From a virus, in the IMG/VR virus record IMGVR_UViG_3300013101_000114, positions 1-22,290 of that record: 22,290 nucleotides of DNA; one strand, given 5' to 3'. Position 1 is the stretch's first letter; every line of letters starts with the position of its first letter. Of the stretch, positions 15,555 through 20,823 are shown piece after piece. The notes under the pieces are model-generated. The model was not told where the DNA came from. It saw nothing but the letters and a program-made list of their open reading frames with translations, and searched no databases. A program made the translations under genes and the position numbers.

Positions 15555-15883
15555 AACTCACTCCCTTCAACCTTCAGCCGCTTCCTTCTCTGCCAGACAA
15601 ATATAGGGAACACGACGATTATCACCAGAGGGGCAATCAGTACCAGCCCGCAGATAATGAGCAGGGCAAAGTAGCCGAATACCAGCTGCAGTAGGATCAT
15701 AGGCACCCGTAAAATGGAGATCACAAACCACTTGTGCATGGCGAGGAACTCCCAGAAGAACCCCGGCTTTGGTACAAAGTCTCTCAGCGGCCCGTCGATA
15801 ACCCGCTCCCTAGCGAACAGGCCTCGCCACAGCTGCCGGTAAAAAGCGGCAACTTGCCTTTTATACGTAGCAAAATATCCCAT
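15551..15883 (-). CDS. small integral membrane protein
   Basis: This is a 110-residue protein started at the ATG at 15883, with CGGAGAA 7 bases upstream. A longer frame uses a TTG inside the previous gene and lacks a ribosome site. Residues 1-50 are basic and aromatic (MGYFATYKRQVAAFYRQLWR). Residues about 52-70 and 73-97 form two long hydrophobic segments (ISILRVPMILLQLVFGYFAL and IICGLVLIAPLVIIVVFPIF), ending in WQRRKRLK, so both termini probably face the cytoplasm. A holin, antiholin or superinfection-exclusion role is possible. Nothing in the sequence chooses between them. It is coupled to the downstream gene by ATGA. Confidence 0.6.
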   Translation of the reverse strand: MGYFATYKRQVAAFYRQLWRGLFARERVIDGPLRDFVPKPGFFWEFLAMHKWFVISILRVPMILLQLVFGYFALLIICGLVLIAPLVIIVVFPIFVWQRRKRLKVEGSEL

Positions 15884-15884
15884 C

Positions 15885-16139
15885 TTATTCTCCGATGAAT
15901 TTGGCAAGCAGCTGGTTTAGCTGCTCTTTGTTATAGAGGATTTTCTGGCGCTTGGGGAACCACTTTCCGTCAATGCGTAGCCGATAGAGGTCGTCCCGGT
16001 CAGTGTTGGCTACACCTCCCAGCATATTGATAAAGGTTTTCCCTTGGAACAGGTCGCCGTCGAACACCTCGATTTTCCGAGTTGTTTCGTTTCCCCGGCG
16101 AACGAGGATAACCTTTCTGGCGTGTCGTTTTTCTCCCAT
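15885..16139 (-). CDS. small basic protein, first gene of the late block
   Basis: This is an 84-residue protein beginning MGEKRHARKVILVRRGNETT at an ATG at 16139. A longer frame upstream would add a hydrophobic stretch through the inverted repeat and has no ribosome site. The chosen start also has only a weak GGGAT. Lys and Arg are frequent, and the middle reads FDGDLFQGKTFINMLGGVAN. The C-terminus is helical (YNKEQLNQLLAKFIGE). No family was recognised. It is the first gene after the divergent regulatory region, so it would be the first translated from a late promoter; a small regulatory or nucleic-acid-binding role is possible but unproven. Confidence 0.5.
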   Translation of the reverse strand: MGEKRHARKVILVRRGNETTRKIEVFDGDLFQGKTFINMLGGVANTDRDDLYRLRIDGKWFPKRQKILYNKEQLNQLLAKFIGE

Positions 16140-16160
16140 GCGGGGTATTATCCCACAGAT

Positions 16161-16176
16161 GCTCAAATAATTGAGC
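16161..16176. repeat. inverted repeat in the divergent regulatory region
   Basis: GCTCAA-ATAA-TTGAGC is a perfect 6-bp inverted repeat with a 4-base spacer, 22 bases upstream of the first minus-strand gene. It may be an operator or a small mRNA hairpin in the leader. It is not followed by a U-run on either strand. Confidence 0.4.
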
Positions 16177-16183
16177 AAAATAA

Positions 16184-16211
16184 TTGTAATTTGAGTTGTA
16201 AATAGTATGAT
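16184..16211 (+). promoter_or_regulatory. putative sigma-70 promoter for the plus-strand operon
   Basis: TTGTAA (16184-16189), a 16-base spacer and TATGAT (16206-16211) match the -35 in 4 of 6 and the -10 in 5 of 6 positions. Transcription would start near 16218 and lead to the first plus-strand gene at 16279. The location between divergent operons supports it. Confidence 0.45.
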
Positions 16212-16229
16212 TACACCCGCTGGCATAGC

Positions 16230-16249
16230 TTGACTTATTTGCTAGTCAA
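16230..16249. repeat. second inverted repeat (operator candidate) between divergent operons
   Basis: TTGACT and AGTCAA are perfect 6-bp inverted repeats separated by TATTTGCT. They lie just after the predicted plus-strand transcription start, where a bound repressor would block the operon. TTGACT also looks like a -35 box, but no -10 follows at correct spacing. Confidence 0.35.
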
Positions 16250-16278
16250 TAGAACCCTGACAATCAAAGGAAATATTT

Positions 16279-16503
16279 ATGACTAAAGTAACTGGAATAG
16301 AACGCGCCAAAGTACGAGTAGAGCTGCACCTGACAAAGGTAGCTGCGGCAAAGGCTGGGCTGTTCGCAGCTCGTGAGAACCTGAAGTCAGTTCGCTTCAA
16401 GGAGAAGGAAAAGGCTATTGCCGCCAAGGCGAAGATCAAAGCCAAGTCTGTTGCTGCCAAAGCTGCTGCTGCCAAGGCGAAATCGAAGTCTCGTAAAAAG
16501 TAG
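16279..16503 (+). CDS. Lys/Ala-rich histone H1-like protein
   Basis: This is a 74-residue, highly basic protein. The N-terminal half is helical (MTKVTGIERAKVRVELHLTK). From about residue 40 it is a Lys/Ala repeat (EKAIAAKAKIKAKSVAAKAA and on to KSKSRKK) like the tail of histone H1-type or bacterial HC2-type nucleoid proteins. Such tails bind DNA or RNA non-specifically. The start has AAAGGAAATATTT upstream, a strong ribosome site. It is the first gene of the plus-strand operon, consistent with early, high expression, perhaps to coat phage or host DNA. The function is inferred from composition only; low-complexity Lys/Ala tails occur in unrelated proteins. Confidence 0.65.
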   Translation: MTKVTGIERAKVRVELHLTKVAAAKAGLFAARENLKSVRFKEKEKAIAAKAKIKAKSVAAKAAAAKAKSKSRKK

Positions 16504-16547
16504 TTGCTATTAACTAATTGTTAAAATTTTGATTTGCAACTATGCTT

Positions 16548-16592
16548 GCTTTAGCGGATTCTCCACACAGATCGTGGGGAGTCTGCTAAAGC
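16548..16592 (+). ncRNA. 19-bp stem-loop in the plus-strand operon leader
   Basis: GCTTTAGCGGATTCTCCAC (16548-16566) pairs along its full length with GTGGGGAGTCTGCTAAAGC (16574-16592) around a 7-base loop (ACAGATC). Sixteen pairs are Watson-Crick and three are G-U. The G-U pairs work only in plus-strand RNA, so the structure acts in the plus transcript. It ends 27 bases before the gene at 16620 and is not followed by a U-run, so it is not a standard terminator. RNase III processing, attenuation or a protein-binding site are candidates. A chance frame ATG..TAA of 15 codons (16542-16589) covers the stem but has no ribosome site. Confidence 0.6.
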
Positions 16593-16619
16593 TCAAACAA
16601 TAAGAGGCGGTCGCTGGGG

Positions 16620-17048
16620 ATGTCGAATGATATCGAACCACGTAAAGTGGAAGGTACGATAAGTATTACCTACTGGGAATGTAATGTTCTCGGGCATCGC
16701 CACCGACACAGAAAGTCAGCAGCTTATTGCATCATGAGAAGGAAAGGCGAATCGGGAGAGTTAAAGAAGCTCAAACGAAATCTATCCATGATCGTTGACC
16801 TTAGGAAAGAAACTCCACTTGTAACAATCGCCAAAAAACATTTTTGCTCCGACTCGAATATCCTTCAAGCAGTGAACTCGACCCTGAATAAGGCGTGGAA
16901 ATTTGCTGACGATAATGGCGGAGCCCCCTACGAGAGCCGAACGTGGCGTCGTATAAATTTCACGGACTCGGCTCTGGATAAAGAGCTGGAGTTCCTAACT
17001 TCTATCCTTATGGAGATGGAAGTCAAATTAGCGAAGTTGGTAGAATGA
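16620..17048 (+). CDS. hypothetical His/Cys-containing protein, second gene of the plus operon
   Basis: This is a 142-residue protein. Residues 18-40 contain YWECNVLGHRHRHRKSAAYC, a Cys/His arrangement (Cys21, His26, His28, Cys38) that could bind one metal ion. The middle is basic (KGESGELKKLKRNLS) and may carry an HTH-like segment (TPLVTIAKKHFCSDSNILQA, near residues 65-84). The C-terminal 35 residues are an acidic helix. A DNA-binding regulator is plausible, but the family was not recognised. GGGG sits directly before the ATG and GAGGCGG is further upstream, so the ribosome site is imperfect. It overlaps the J-domain gene by 4 bases (ATGA). Confidence 0.6.
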   Translation: MSNDIEPRKVEGTISITYWECNVLGHRHRHRKSAAYCIMRRKGESGELKKLKRNLSMIVDLRKETPLVTIAKKHFCSDSNILQAVNSTLNKAWKFADDNGGAPYESRTWRRINFTDSALDKELEFLTSILMEMEVKLAKLVE

Positions 17049-17689
17049 ACGAAGAACGAGATCCTTATCTAATACTTGGCGTGGAAAAAGACTCCACGCC
17101 AAGTGAAATTAAGTTCGCTTTTAGAGTGAAGGCTCAGCGCAACCACCCTGACAGAGAGGGGGGTTGTGAAAAGGCTATGGCCGACATCCAGTGGGCCTAT
17201 TCCATTTTGAAGGATGAGCAGAGGAAGAAGCACTGGGACTGCGAGGGTTTTGAGGAAGTAGCAGAGCCCTCATTCTCAGAAAAAGCAACCGCCAATATTA
17301 TGGGAGCCTTCTCCCAGTGGCTCAACGGCGTATTCACCGGGCAGATCCTCCCGAATACCGACTGCGTGGCTCAGCTCCGCACAGCTATACAGAATGAACT
17401 CAGTAAAGCTTGTCAGGGCAAATCTCAAATAAAAAACAATATGGGTAAAATAGACAAGATGCTTGGAAAGTTCGAGTGTGACAACGGACAGTACAACTTC
17501 TTCGAGGGGCACCTGCAATCCACAAAAGAAGCATCTAAAAGAAAGCTGCTGGAAGTAGAAACTCAGATAAAAATAATGGAGGAGTCGGTTGAGCAGCTAA
17601 AGCACTTTTCCTATTCACCGGAGGGTGGGCTGGTAAGAGTGGCCCCGCCTATATCTAGAACCGGAAGTGCGACAACTATAAGCTACTGA
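17045..17689 (+). CDS. J-domain (DnaJ-like) protein
   Basis: This is a 214-residue protein. Residues 5-70 are a canonical J-domain: DPYLILGVEKDSTPSEIKFA, then the HPD tripeptide at 34-36 (QRNHPDREGG), then MADIQWAYSILKDEQRKKHW. HPD stimulates the ATPase of Hsp70 (DnaK), so this protein should recruit host DnaK. There is no Gly/Phe region and no Cys-rich zinc domain, so it is a class C-type J-protein with a private client domain. Residues about 100-195 are helical and coiled-coil-like (LLEVETQIKIMEESVEQLKH). Phage J-proteins may serve replication-complex remodelling or folding. It is coupled to the preceding gene by ATGA; the next gene starts 2 bases after it. Confidence 0.85.
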   Translation: MNEERDPYLILGVEKDSTPSEIKFAFRVKAQRNHPDREGGCEKAMADIQWAYSILKDEQRKKHWDCEGFEEVAEPSFSEKATANIMGAFSQWLNGVFTGQILPNTDCVAQLRTAIQNELSKACQGKSQIKNNMGKIDKMLGKFECDNGQYNFFEGHLQSTKEASKRKLLEVETQIKIMEESVEQLKHFSYSPEGGLVRVAPPISRTGSATTISY

Positions 17690-17690
17690 T

Positions 17691-17897
17691 ATGAAAATGG
17701 AGAATATTATGATGCTGGCCGGGGAGAAGTTGGCTGAGCAAGCTTTGCACATAACAAAAAATCAGCTGGAGAGATTAGTTCACATTAAGAAAACTTACTC
17801 TGAAGTTGATTCGGAAATAGACGAGGATATTCACAAAGCAAAAAATAGGCTGTCCTCAGTAAGTCACGTTCTGGGACTAAGGCAGTGTTCAAATTAA
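17691..17897 (+). CDS. small helical protein, start ambiguous
   Basis: This is a 68-residue, almost wholly helical protein (LAEQALHITKNQLERLVHIK). The first ATG at 17691 has no ribosome site. An ATG at 17709 (codon 7) is preceded by GGAG at 6 bases (ATGGAGAATATT then ATG), so the shorter 62-residue product is more likely. There is a charged C-terminal half (YSEVDSEIDEDIHKAKN). No family was recognised. It follows the J-domain gene by one base, hinting at joint function. Confidence 0.5.
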   Translation: MKMENIMMLAGEKLAEQALHITKNQLERLVHIKKTYSEVDSEIDEDIHKAKNRLSSVSHVLGLRQCSN

Positions 17898-17910
17898 TAA
17901 TAAAAAATCT

Positions 17911-18051
17911 ATGAGCATAAAAATAAAAAAGCTCGTTATAGCAGTGAGACAAGCAACATCTAGCATGACCTCGGGGGATGGGGATAATGCGGTACAAATA
18001 TCCAGAAACGCAAAAAGCGTTGGACGCAACAAAAGAGGATCTTCTAAATAA
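17911..18051 (+). CDS. possible 46-aa protein overlapping the next gene in another frame
   Basis: ATG at 17911 opens 46 codons, MSIKIKKLVIAVRQATSSMT and then SGDGDNAVQISRNAKSVGRN, ending at 18051. The GDGDNAVQIS segment resembles Gly-Asp-Asn-x-x-Gln-Ile motifs seen in various small phage and defence-linked proteins. There is no ribosome site (AT-rich leader only), and the last 74 bases overlap the following gene in a different frame. It fills an otherwise unexplained 80-base gap. It could be real, or a frame remnant. Confidence 0.3.
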   Translation: MSIKIKKLVIAVRQATSSMTSGDGDNAVQISRNAKSVGRNKRGSSK

Positions 18052-18175
18052 ACGAGTAAAACGTTTAGAAGGGCAACTAGAAGCAGCTTACTGGGCCTCC
18101 GGTAAGTGGGTAACAGACAGCTACGACAAGTGGCTAGAAACCATTAATGAAAACTACCCTCTGGAGCAAGCATGA
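17978..18175 (+). CDS. small helical protein (unknown)
   Basis: This is a 65-residue protein from ATG 17978, or 62 residues from ATG 17987 (MRYKYPETQKALDATKEDLL). GGGG runs precede both, so the start is uncertain. It is helical with charged repeats and a Trp-rich end (AAYWASGKWVTDSYDKWLET). No family was recognised. It overlaps the next gene by 4 bases (ATGA), which supports it as real over the alternative frame at 17911. Confidence 0.5.
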   Translation: MGIMRYKYPETQKALDATKEDLLNKRVKRLEGQLEAAYWASGKWVTDSYDKWLETINENYPLEQA

Positions 18176-18363
18176 CTGCCTACCTGATAGGTGCAGCCCT
18201 GTTTTCGCTGTTTTGGATAAAGGTGCTCATCGTAGATGAGAAACTTAAAGGATGGGAGTTACTTGGAGGGGCAGTCACCACCTTGTGGATAGTGGCCGTG
18301 TGGCCGGGGGTAGCAGCTGCAGTACTGCTCCTGACTATCCGCAAGAAGCTGTGGAAGGTGTGA
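18172..18363 (+). CDS. small two-TM membrane protein
   Basis: This is a 63-residue protein with two hydrophobic segments: residues 3-19 (AYLIGAALFSLFWIKVL) and about 30-56 (LLGGAVTTLWIVAVWPGVAA, then AVLLL), ending in IRKKLWKV. The short polar loop VDEKLKGWE suggests a hairpin with both ends in the cytoplasm. GGAG lies 5 bases before the ATG. It may act at the inner membrane, for example in exclusion or holin-like function, but nothing in the sequence decides this. It is coupled to its upstream neighbour by ATGA, and its stop overlaps the next start. Confidence 0.6.
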   Translation: MTAYLIGAALFSLFWIKVLIVDEKLKGWELLGGAVTTLWIVAVWPGVAAAVLLLTIRKKLWKV

Positions 18364-18629
18364 GAGTTGACTGGGAGCTACTTGTTGCTGACAGTGAAAC
18401 AGGTATGGCGGTCTGGATGGTGCGAGGCATCCCTAAGGATTGCCCGAAGAAAAAGGCGACTTGGATTGCTGTGGCTGTACGTCAAATTCAAAATAAAATT
18501 GTGCGAATCATCTCAAAGGACATGGGAGCGCCGGGGGCTTTCCCGCAGCTGACCGAGTCTTTAATCGATCATGGATTTGAGAAAGTTTTCATGATGAAGA
18601 ATGGGAGGGTGCAGTGGTACAAGCTGTAG
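18360..18629 (+). CDS. small alpha/beta protein, GTG start coupled to the membrane gene
   Basis: The frame from 18252 is open, but the likely start is the GTG at 18360, whose bases overlap the upstream TGA (GTGTGA). This gives 89 residues: DWELLVADSETGMAVWMVRG, a basic central helix (KKKATWIAVAVRQIQNKIVR) and a C-terminal strand (VFMMKNGRVQWYKL). GGAAG lies just 2 bases upstream, so coupling is probable. No family was recognised. It is the last gene of the plus operon and ends 4 bases from a convergent minus-strand stop, with no clear terminator between them. Confidence 0.5.
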   Translation: MRVDWELLVADSETGMAVWMVRGIPKDCPKKKATWIAVAVRQIQNKIVRIISKDMGAPGAFPQLTESLIDHGFEKVFMMKNGRVQWYKL

Positions 18630-18633
18630 TGTA

Positions 18634-18852
18634 TTAGCCGGTAGCCCACTTTAACAGATCCACAAGTTGCTCTGCTGCAGACAGAAGTCCTTCACGCCAA
18701 GCAAACTCTTCGCCCTTCGCAGAGGCTCTCAAAGTCTCATTGGCAGCAACCAATAAAAACCAGTAGGTGGGAGTGGAGGAGGAAAGAAAAAGCGCCTTCC
18801 GAACCGGGGCTTTCGTCAGGACGCTCTTAACTTTGTTCAGGTAACCTATCAT
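18634..18852 (-). CDS. small hypothetical protein, last gene of the accessory operon
   Basis: This is a 72-residue protein that starts MIGYLNKVKSVLTKAPVRKA and ends SAAEQLVDLLKWATG. It has one moderately hydrophobic segment (TYWFLLVAANETL, residues 29-41) and may be a small helical or peripheral membrane protein. GAG lies 6 bases before the ATG, a weak ribosome site. Its leader carries copy B of the conserved hairpin (18880-18906), the main reason to take the gene seriously. It converges with the plus operon. Confidence 0.5.
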   Translation of the reverse strand: MIGYLNKVKSVLTKAPVRKALFLSSSTPTYWFLLVAANETLRASAKGEEFAWREGLLSAAEQLVDLLKWATG

Positions 18853-18879
18853 CTAAATCTCGTGAAGCCTCGGAAACTG

Positions 18880-18906
18880 GGTGGGGACGGTTTGACTGCC
18901 CCCACC
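18880..18906 (-). repeat. conserved leader hairpin, copy B
   Basis: The minus strand reads GGTGGGGGC-AGTCAAACC-GTCCCCACC: a 9-bp stem (eight Watson-Crick pairs, one G-U) and a 9-base loop. It ends 27 bases before the start of the 72-residue gene. The loop is identical to copy A. There is no U-run after it. Confidence 0.65.
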
Positions 18907-18916
18907 CTACTTCGGC

Positions 18917-19471
18917 TTACTTTTTGATGGTCTTGCCACCACTTCTCTGGCCGTGAGTGCTTCCCGGCAGAGCTGTCTCTGGCAGGTCGACCATAGGGCG
19001 CTGTTCGATCTCATCAACCAACTGTTCGAGAACAGCCAAGTTGTTCACCGCCCTCAGGTAGTCAAATTCGACAAGGGAGCCAGCAATACCCGCAGACTGA
19101 CTCTTCGCCAACTCAACTGCCAAAGTGAGCCAATTTTCCGCCAGTTCCTGCGTGGCTTCGTTCATCGGCACTTCTTCACCATTGATATTTTCAGTGAAGT
19201 AGACATACGGGGCGCTGAAGTTGATCGGCATGTCCGTAGGGTGAGAAGCGGGACGGTCTGGGATGGGCCGAGCGTTCAGGCGCTCAACCACGTCACTGGC
19301 TTTTGCGATGTACTGGCGCTGCCGTCCAATAGCATGTTCATCCAGCCCGTTGCTGTGTGCAGCGCTGGGTTCTCGTGCAATAGTCTGGCCGAACTCATAG
19401 CACTGCTTTGCAGCGGAACGTAGCCCGATATTACGGTTCGGATATGTCTGATGTAAGTCATTGATTGGCAT
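18917..19471 (-). CDS. hypothetical protein, helical, with polar Pro-rich middle
   Basis: This is a 184-residue protein beginning MPINDLHQTYPNRNIGLRSA. AAGGAAGAAA precedes the ATG, a good ribosome site. Helical segments flank a Pro-rich middle (RPIPDRPASHPTDMPINFSA). Residues about 110-165 form a long amphipathic helix pair (ATQELAENWLTLAVELAKSQ, then AVLEQLVDEIEQRP). The C-terminus is basic (QRSGGKTIKK). No family was recognised. It carries copy A of the conserved leader hairpin and is separated from the upstream HTH gene by about 125 bases, so it is probably its own expression unit within the operon. Confidence 0.6.
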   Translation of the reverse strand: MPINDLHQTYPNRNIGLRSAAKQCYEFGQTIAREPSAAHSNGLDEHAIGRQRQYIAKASDVVERLNARPIPDRPASHPTDMPINFSAPYVYFTENINGEEVPMNEATQELAENWLTLAVELAKSQSAGIAGSLVEFDYLRAVNNLAVLEQLVDEIEQRPMVDLPETALPGSTHGQRSGGKTIKK

Positions 19472-19507
19472 TTTCTTCCTTACTCCTGCTTTTAAGGCGC
19501 ATAATTG

Positions 19508-19534
19508 GGTTGGAACGGTTTGACTGTTCCCACC
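19508..19534 (-). repeat. conserved leader hairpin, copy A
   Basis: The minus strand reads GGTGGGAAC-AGTCAAACC-GTTCCAACC: a 9-bp stem with eight Watson-Crick pairs and one G-A mismatch, and a 9-base loop identical to copy B. All four differences between the copies lie in the stem, and one is a compensatory G-C to A-U change. It ends 36 bases before the 184-residue gene. Confidence 0.65.
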
Positions 19535-19551
19535 GCCTGATCATCCCACAA

Positions 19552-19584
19552 TTTTTTGGATCGGAAAACCGTCGGATCAAAAAA
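19552..19584. terminator. T6/A6-flanked inverted repeat downstream of the HTH gene
   Basis: TTTTTTGGATC and GATCAAAAAA form a near-perfect inverted repeat with one extra base, enclosing a small GG/CC stem. A second short repeat, GGATC-AAAAAA-GATCC, overlaps it. It lies 15 bases after the stop of the minus-strand HTH gene. A weak bidirectional terminator or an operator is possible. Confidence 0.35.
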
Positions 19585-19598
19585 GATCCATAGAAATG

Positions 19599-19775
19599 CT
19601 AAGTGATGTCATATTTTTTGCGGAGGTTGAAAACCGTGCTCTTCTTCACCCCAACCTTCCGGGCAATGTCACGATCATACAAACCTTTGAGGCGGTACCT
19701 GCGTACCGCCTCCACAAGATCTTTACGACTGTCGTAATTGCCCGTTATGATCGGACGGCCCAGAACCTTCTTCAT
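19599..19775 (-). CDS. small helix-turn-helix DNA-binding protein
   Basis: This is a 58-residue protein started at the ATG at 19775, because GGAG stands 6 bases upstream; a second ATG at 19781 is too close to it. Residues about 22-58 read RRYRLKGLYDRDIARKVGVK then KSTVFNLRKKYDIT, a homeodomain-like or resolvase-type HTH with Gly at the turn and a recognition helix KKSTVFNLRKK. The N-terminus (LGRPIITG) looks like a recombinase-type arm. A small transcriptional regulator of the operon or of the adjacent hairpin-leader genes is likely. It overlaps the upstream gene by 53 bases. Confidence 0.65.
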   Translation of the reverse strand: MKKVLGRPIITGNYDSRKDLVEAVRRYRLKGLYDRDIARKVGVKKSTVFNLRKKYDIT

Positions 19776-20025
19776 TTTCATCTCCAGTCAACAACCCACA
19801 TTCTATTGCCTTCTGAAGAATCTCTCTAGAGGGGACTTCTAAATTAACCACAGAAACTGCAATTACCCACTCCGAAAACTTCTGCCAGTCAGGAGGAGAA
19901 CTCTCCTTGAAACGACACTCAAACCAGTCAGGAGCCCCACATCCCCGGCCCGCAATCACATAAGCGCAAATACCCCCAGCAGTGGGGAATCCTCCACACC
20001 AGCAAAATATATCCTTACAGTTCAC
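19723..20025 (-). CDS. Cys-rich small protein downstream of acb2
   Basis: This 100-residue protein uses a GTG at 20025, two bases after the Acb2 stop (TAGTTGTG); longer frames would run into acb2. GGAG lies 11 bases upstream, slightly long. The N-terminal 45 residues have six Cys (CKDIFCWCGG, then GICAYVIAGRGCG and FEC), suggesting metal binding or a small redox-sensitive fold. The rest is mixed (PDWQKFSEWVIAVSVVNLEV). The C-terminal 20 residues are acidic or polar and overlap the HTH start. No family was recognised. Its tight link to acb2 suggests a counter-defence or accessory role, by association only. Confidence 0.55.
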   Translation of the reverse strand: MNCKDIFCWCGGFPTAGGICAYVIAGRGCGAPDWFECRFKESSPPDWQKFSEWVIAVSVVNLEVPSREILQKAIECGLLTGDENEEGSGPSDHNGQLRQS

Positions 20026-20027
20026 AA

Positions 20028-20300
20028 CTAGAAAAACTCCGGCTTGGCGACAGAACGAGTCCACGCCATCAAACCCTGCTGAAGATGGTCAGATCCAATT
20101 TCCAACCAACGAATAGATTGAGCTAAAGGCTCAGTTTCCTCCGCAGAGGGTGGGGGAGGAGAATCCCACCCAACTACCTCGCTGAGCTTGTCTCTTAACA
20201 GAGAAAGCTCCTTACCCTTCTCCTTGATCTCATTCATCAAGTTGATCTCATCCTGAGACAACTCACGGTAACCACTGATCTTCCTGTGTTGATTTTCCAT
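20028..20300 (-). CDS. acb2: Acb2 family anti-CBASS protein (cyclic-oligonucleotide sponge)
   Basis: The 90-residue protein carries the Acb2 signature: HRKISGYRELSQDEINLMNE at 5-24, IKEKG at 25-29, and RWLEIGSDHLQQGLMAWTRS at 64-83 followed by VAKPEFF. Acb2 forms hexamers that sequester cyclic di- and trinucleotide signals made by CBASS (and Thoeris-type) defences, preventing effector activation. From memory, Tyr11 and Lys26 of the PaMx33 Acb2 contact the ligand; here Tyr11 and Lys26 fall at exactly the same numbers. A Pro/Glu-rich insertion (SPPPPSAEETEP, 47-58) between the helices is longer than I expect for the family. GAGG precedes the ATG, which overlaps the upstream stop (TAATG). Family identity is strong by motif; activity here is inferred. 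Confidence 0.88.
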   Translation of the reverse strand: MENQHRKISGYRELSQDEINLMNEIKEKGKELSLLRDKLSEVVGWDSPPPPSAEETEPLAQSIRWLEIGSDHLQQGLMAWTRSVAKPEFF

Positions 20301-20527
20301 TACTTATCCTCTCTCAATGCACGACTTGCATGCTGGTAAATTGCCTCTACTCCAGTAGGCTTGCCACAGGCACACAAGTTGGCGTTAGCGTGGCAGGCCC
20401 CCTGTATCCACTCCAAAGCTTCTTGTAGACGAGCTATGCGCTCGTCTACATAATCGTCGTAAGACAGGTAGCCGGAAATGTCGCTCCGAAGGTGGTCCCG
20501 ATACTCGTCAAAAATCTTACTCGTCAT
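20300..20527 (-). CDS. small hypothetical protein directly upstream of acb2
   Basis: This is a 75-residue helical protein (MTSKIFDEYRDHLRSDISGY, then ERIARLQEALEWIQGACHAN). Three Cys and two His in the middle (Cys44, His45, Cys50, Cys52, His66) could bind metal. GAGG lies 4-5 bases before the ATG. It is coupled on both sides, by ATGA upstream and TAATG into acb2. No family was recognised. Confidence 0.55.
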   Translation of the reverse strand: MTSKIFDEYRDHLRSDISGYLSYDDYVDERIARLQEALEWIQGACHANANLCACGKPTGVEAIYQHASRALREDK

Positions 20528-20823
20528 CTCGACCTCTTGTTTAAAATCAATACCATCTCATACTCCGTCGGAGACCTCTGGCCTCCGCAATTTTTACATT
20601 CCATCTTCGTGTGCCTGACAGGGTGAGTGAACGTCGACTCCCATTGATGTAAACACGCGGCCTTATTGGTTTCGTAGTAATACTGAATGGATGTGGTGAA
20701 AGTAAAAATTTTGTCGCAAGAGTCACACTGCTGCTCGTGAATTTTATCCTCAGCGTATCCCTGCCCATCATCATGGTTAACCTCCTGCGGAGCATTACAG
20801 TACGGGCAGTCTATGTCGGCCAC
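20524..20823 (-). CDS. double zinc-ribbon protein
   Basis: This 99-residue protein has two likely zinc sites: Cys6-x2-Cys9 with Cys33-x2-Cys36 (DCPYC, then QCDSCDKIF), and Cys57/His59 with Cys76-x2-Cys79 (ACLHQW, then ECKNCGG). Zinc ribbons of this kind occur in phage proteins that bind nucleic acids or host transcription components. The start is a GTG at 20823 inside the end of the upstream gene; the ribosome site is weak. It overlaps the downstream gene by ATGA. The role is not known. Confidence 0.65.
   Translation of the reverse strand: MADIDCPYCNAPQEVNHDDGQGYAEDKIHEQQCDSCDKIFTFTTSIQYYYETNKAACLHQWESTFTHPVRHTKMECKNCGGQRSPTEYEMVLILNKRSR

Noticed and set aside
18252-18359. Long upstream extension of the last plus-operon gene
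   Set aside because: The extension lies within the two-TM membrane gene in another frame; the GTG at 18360 overlapping the upstream stop is the natural start.
18953-19423. 156-codon plus-strand frame inside the 184-residue gene
   Set aside because: Antisense to a gene with a clear ribosome site, and rich in rare-looking Cys/Phe/Ser runs typical of shadow frames.
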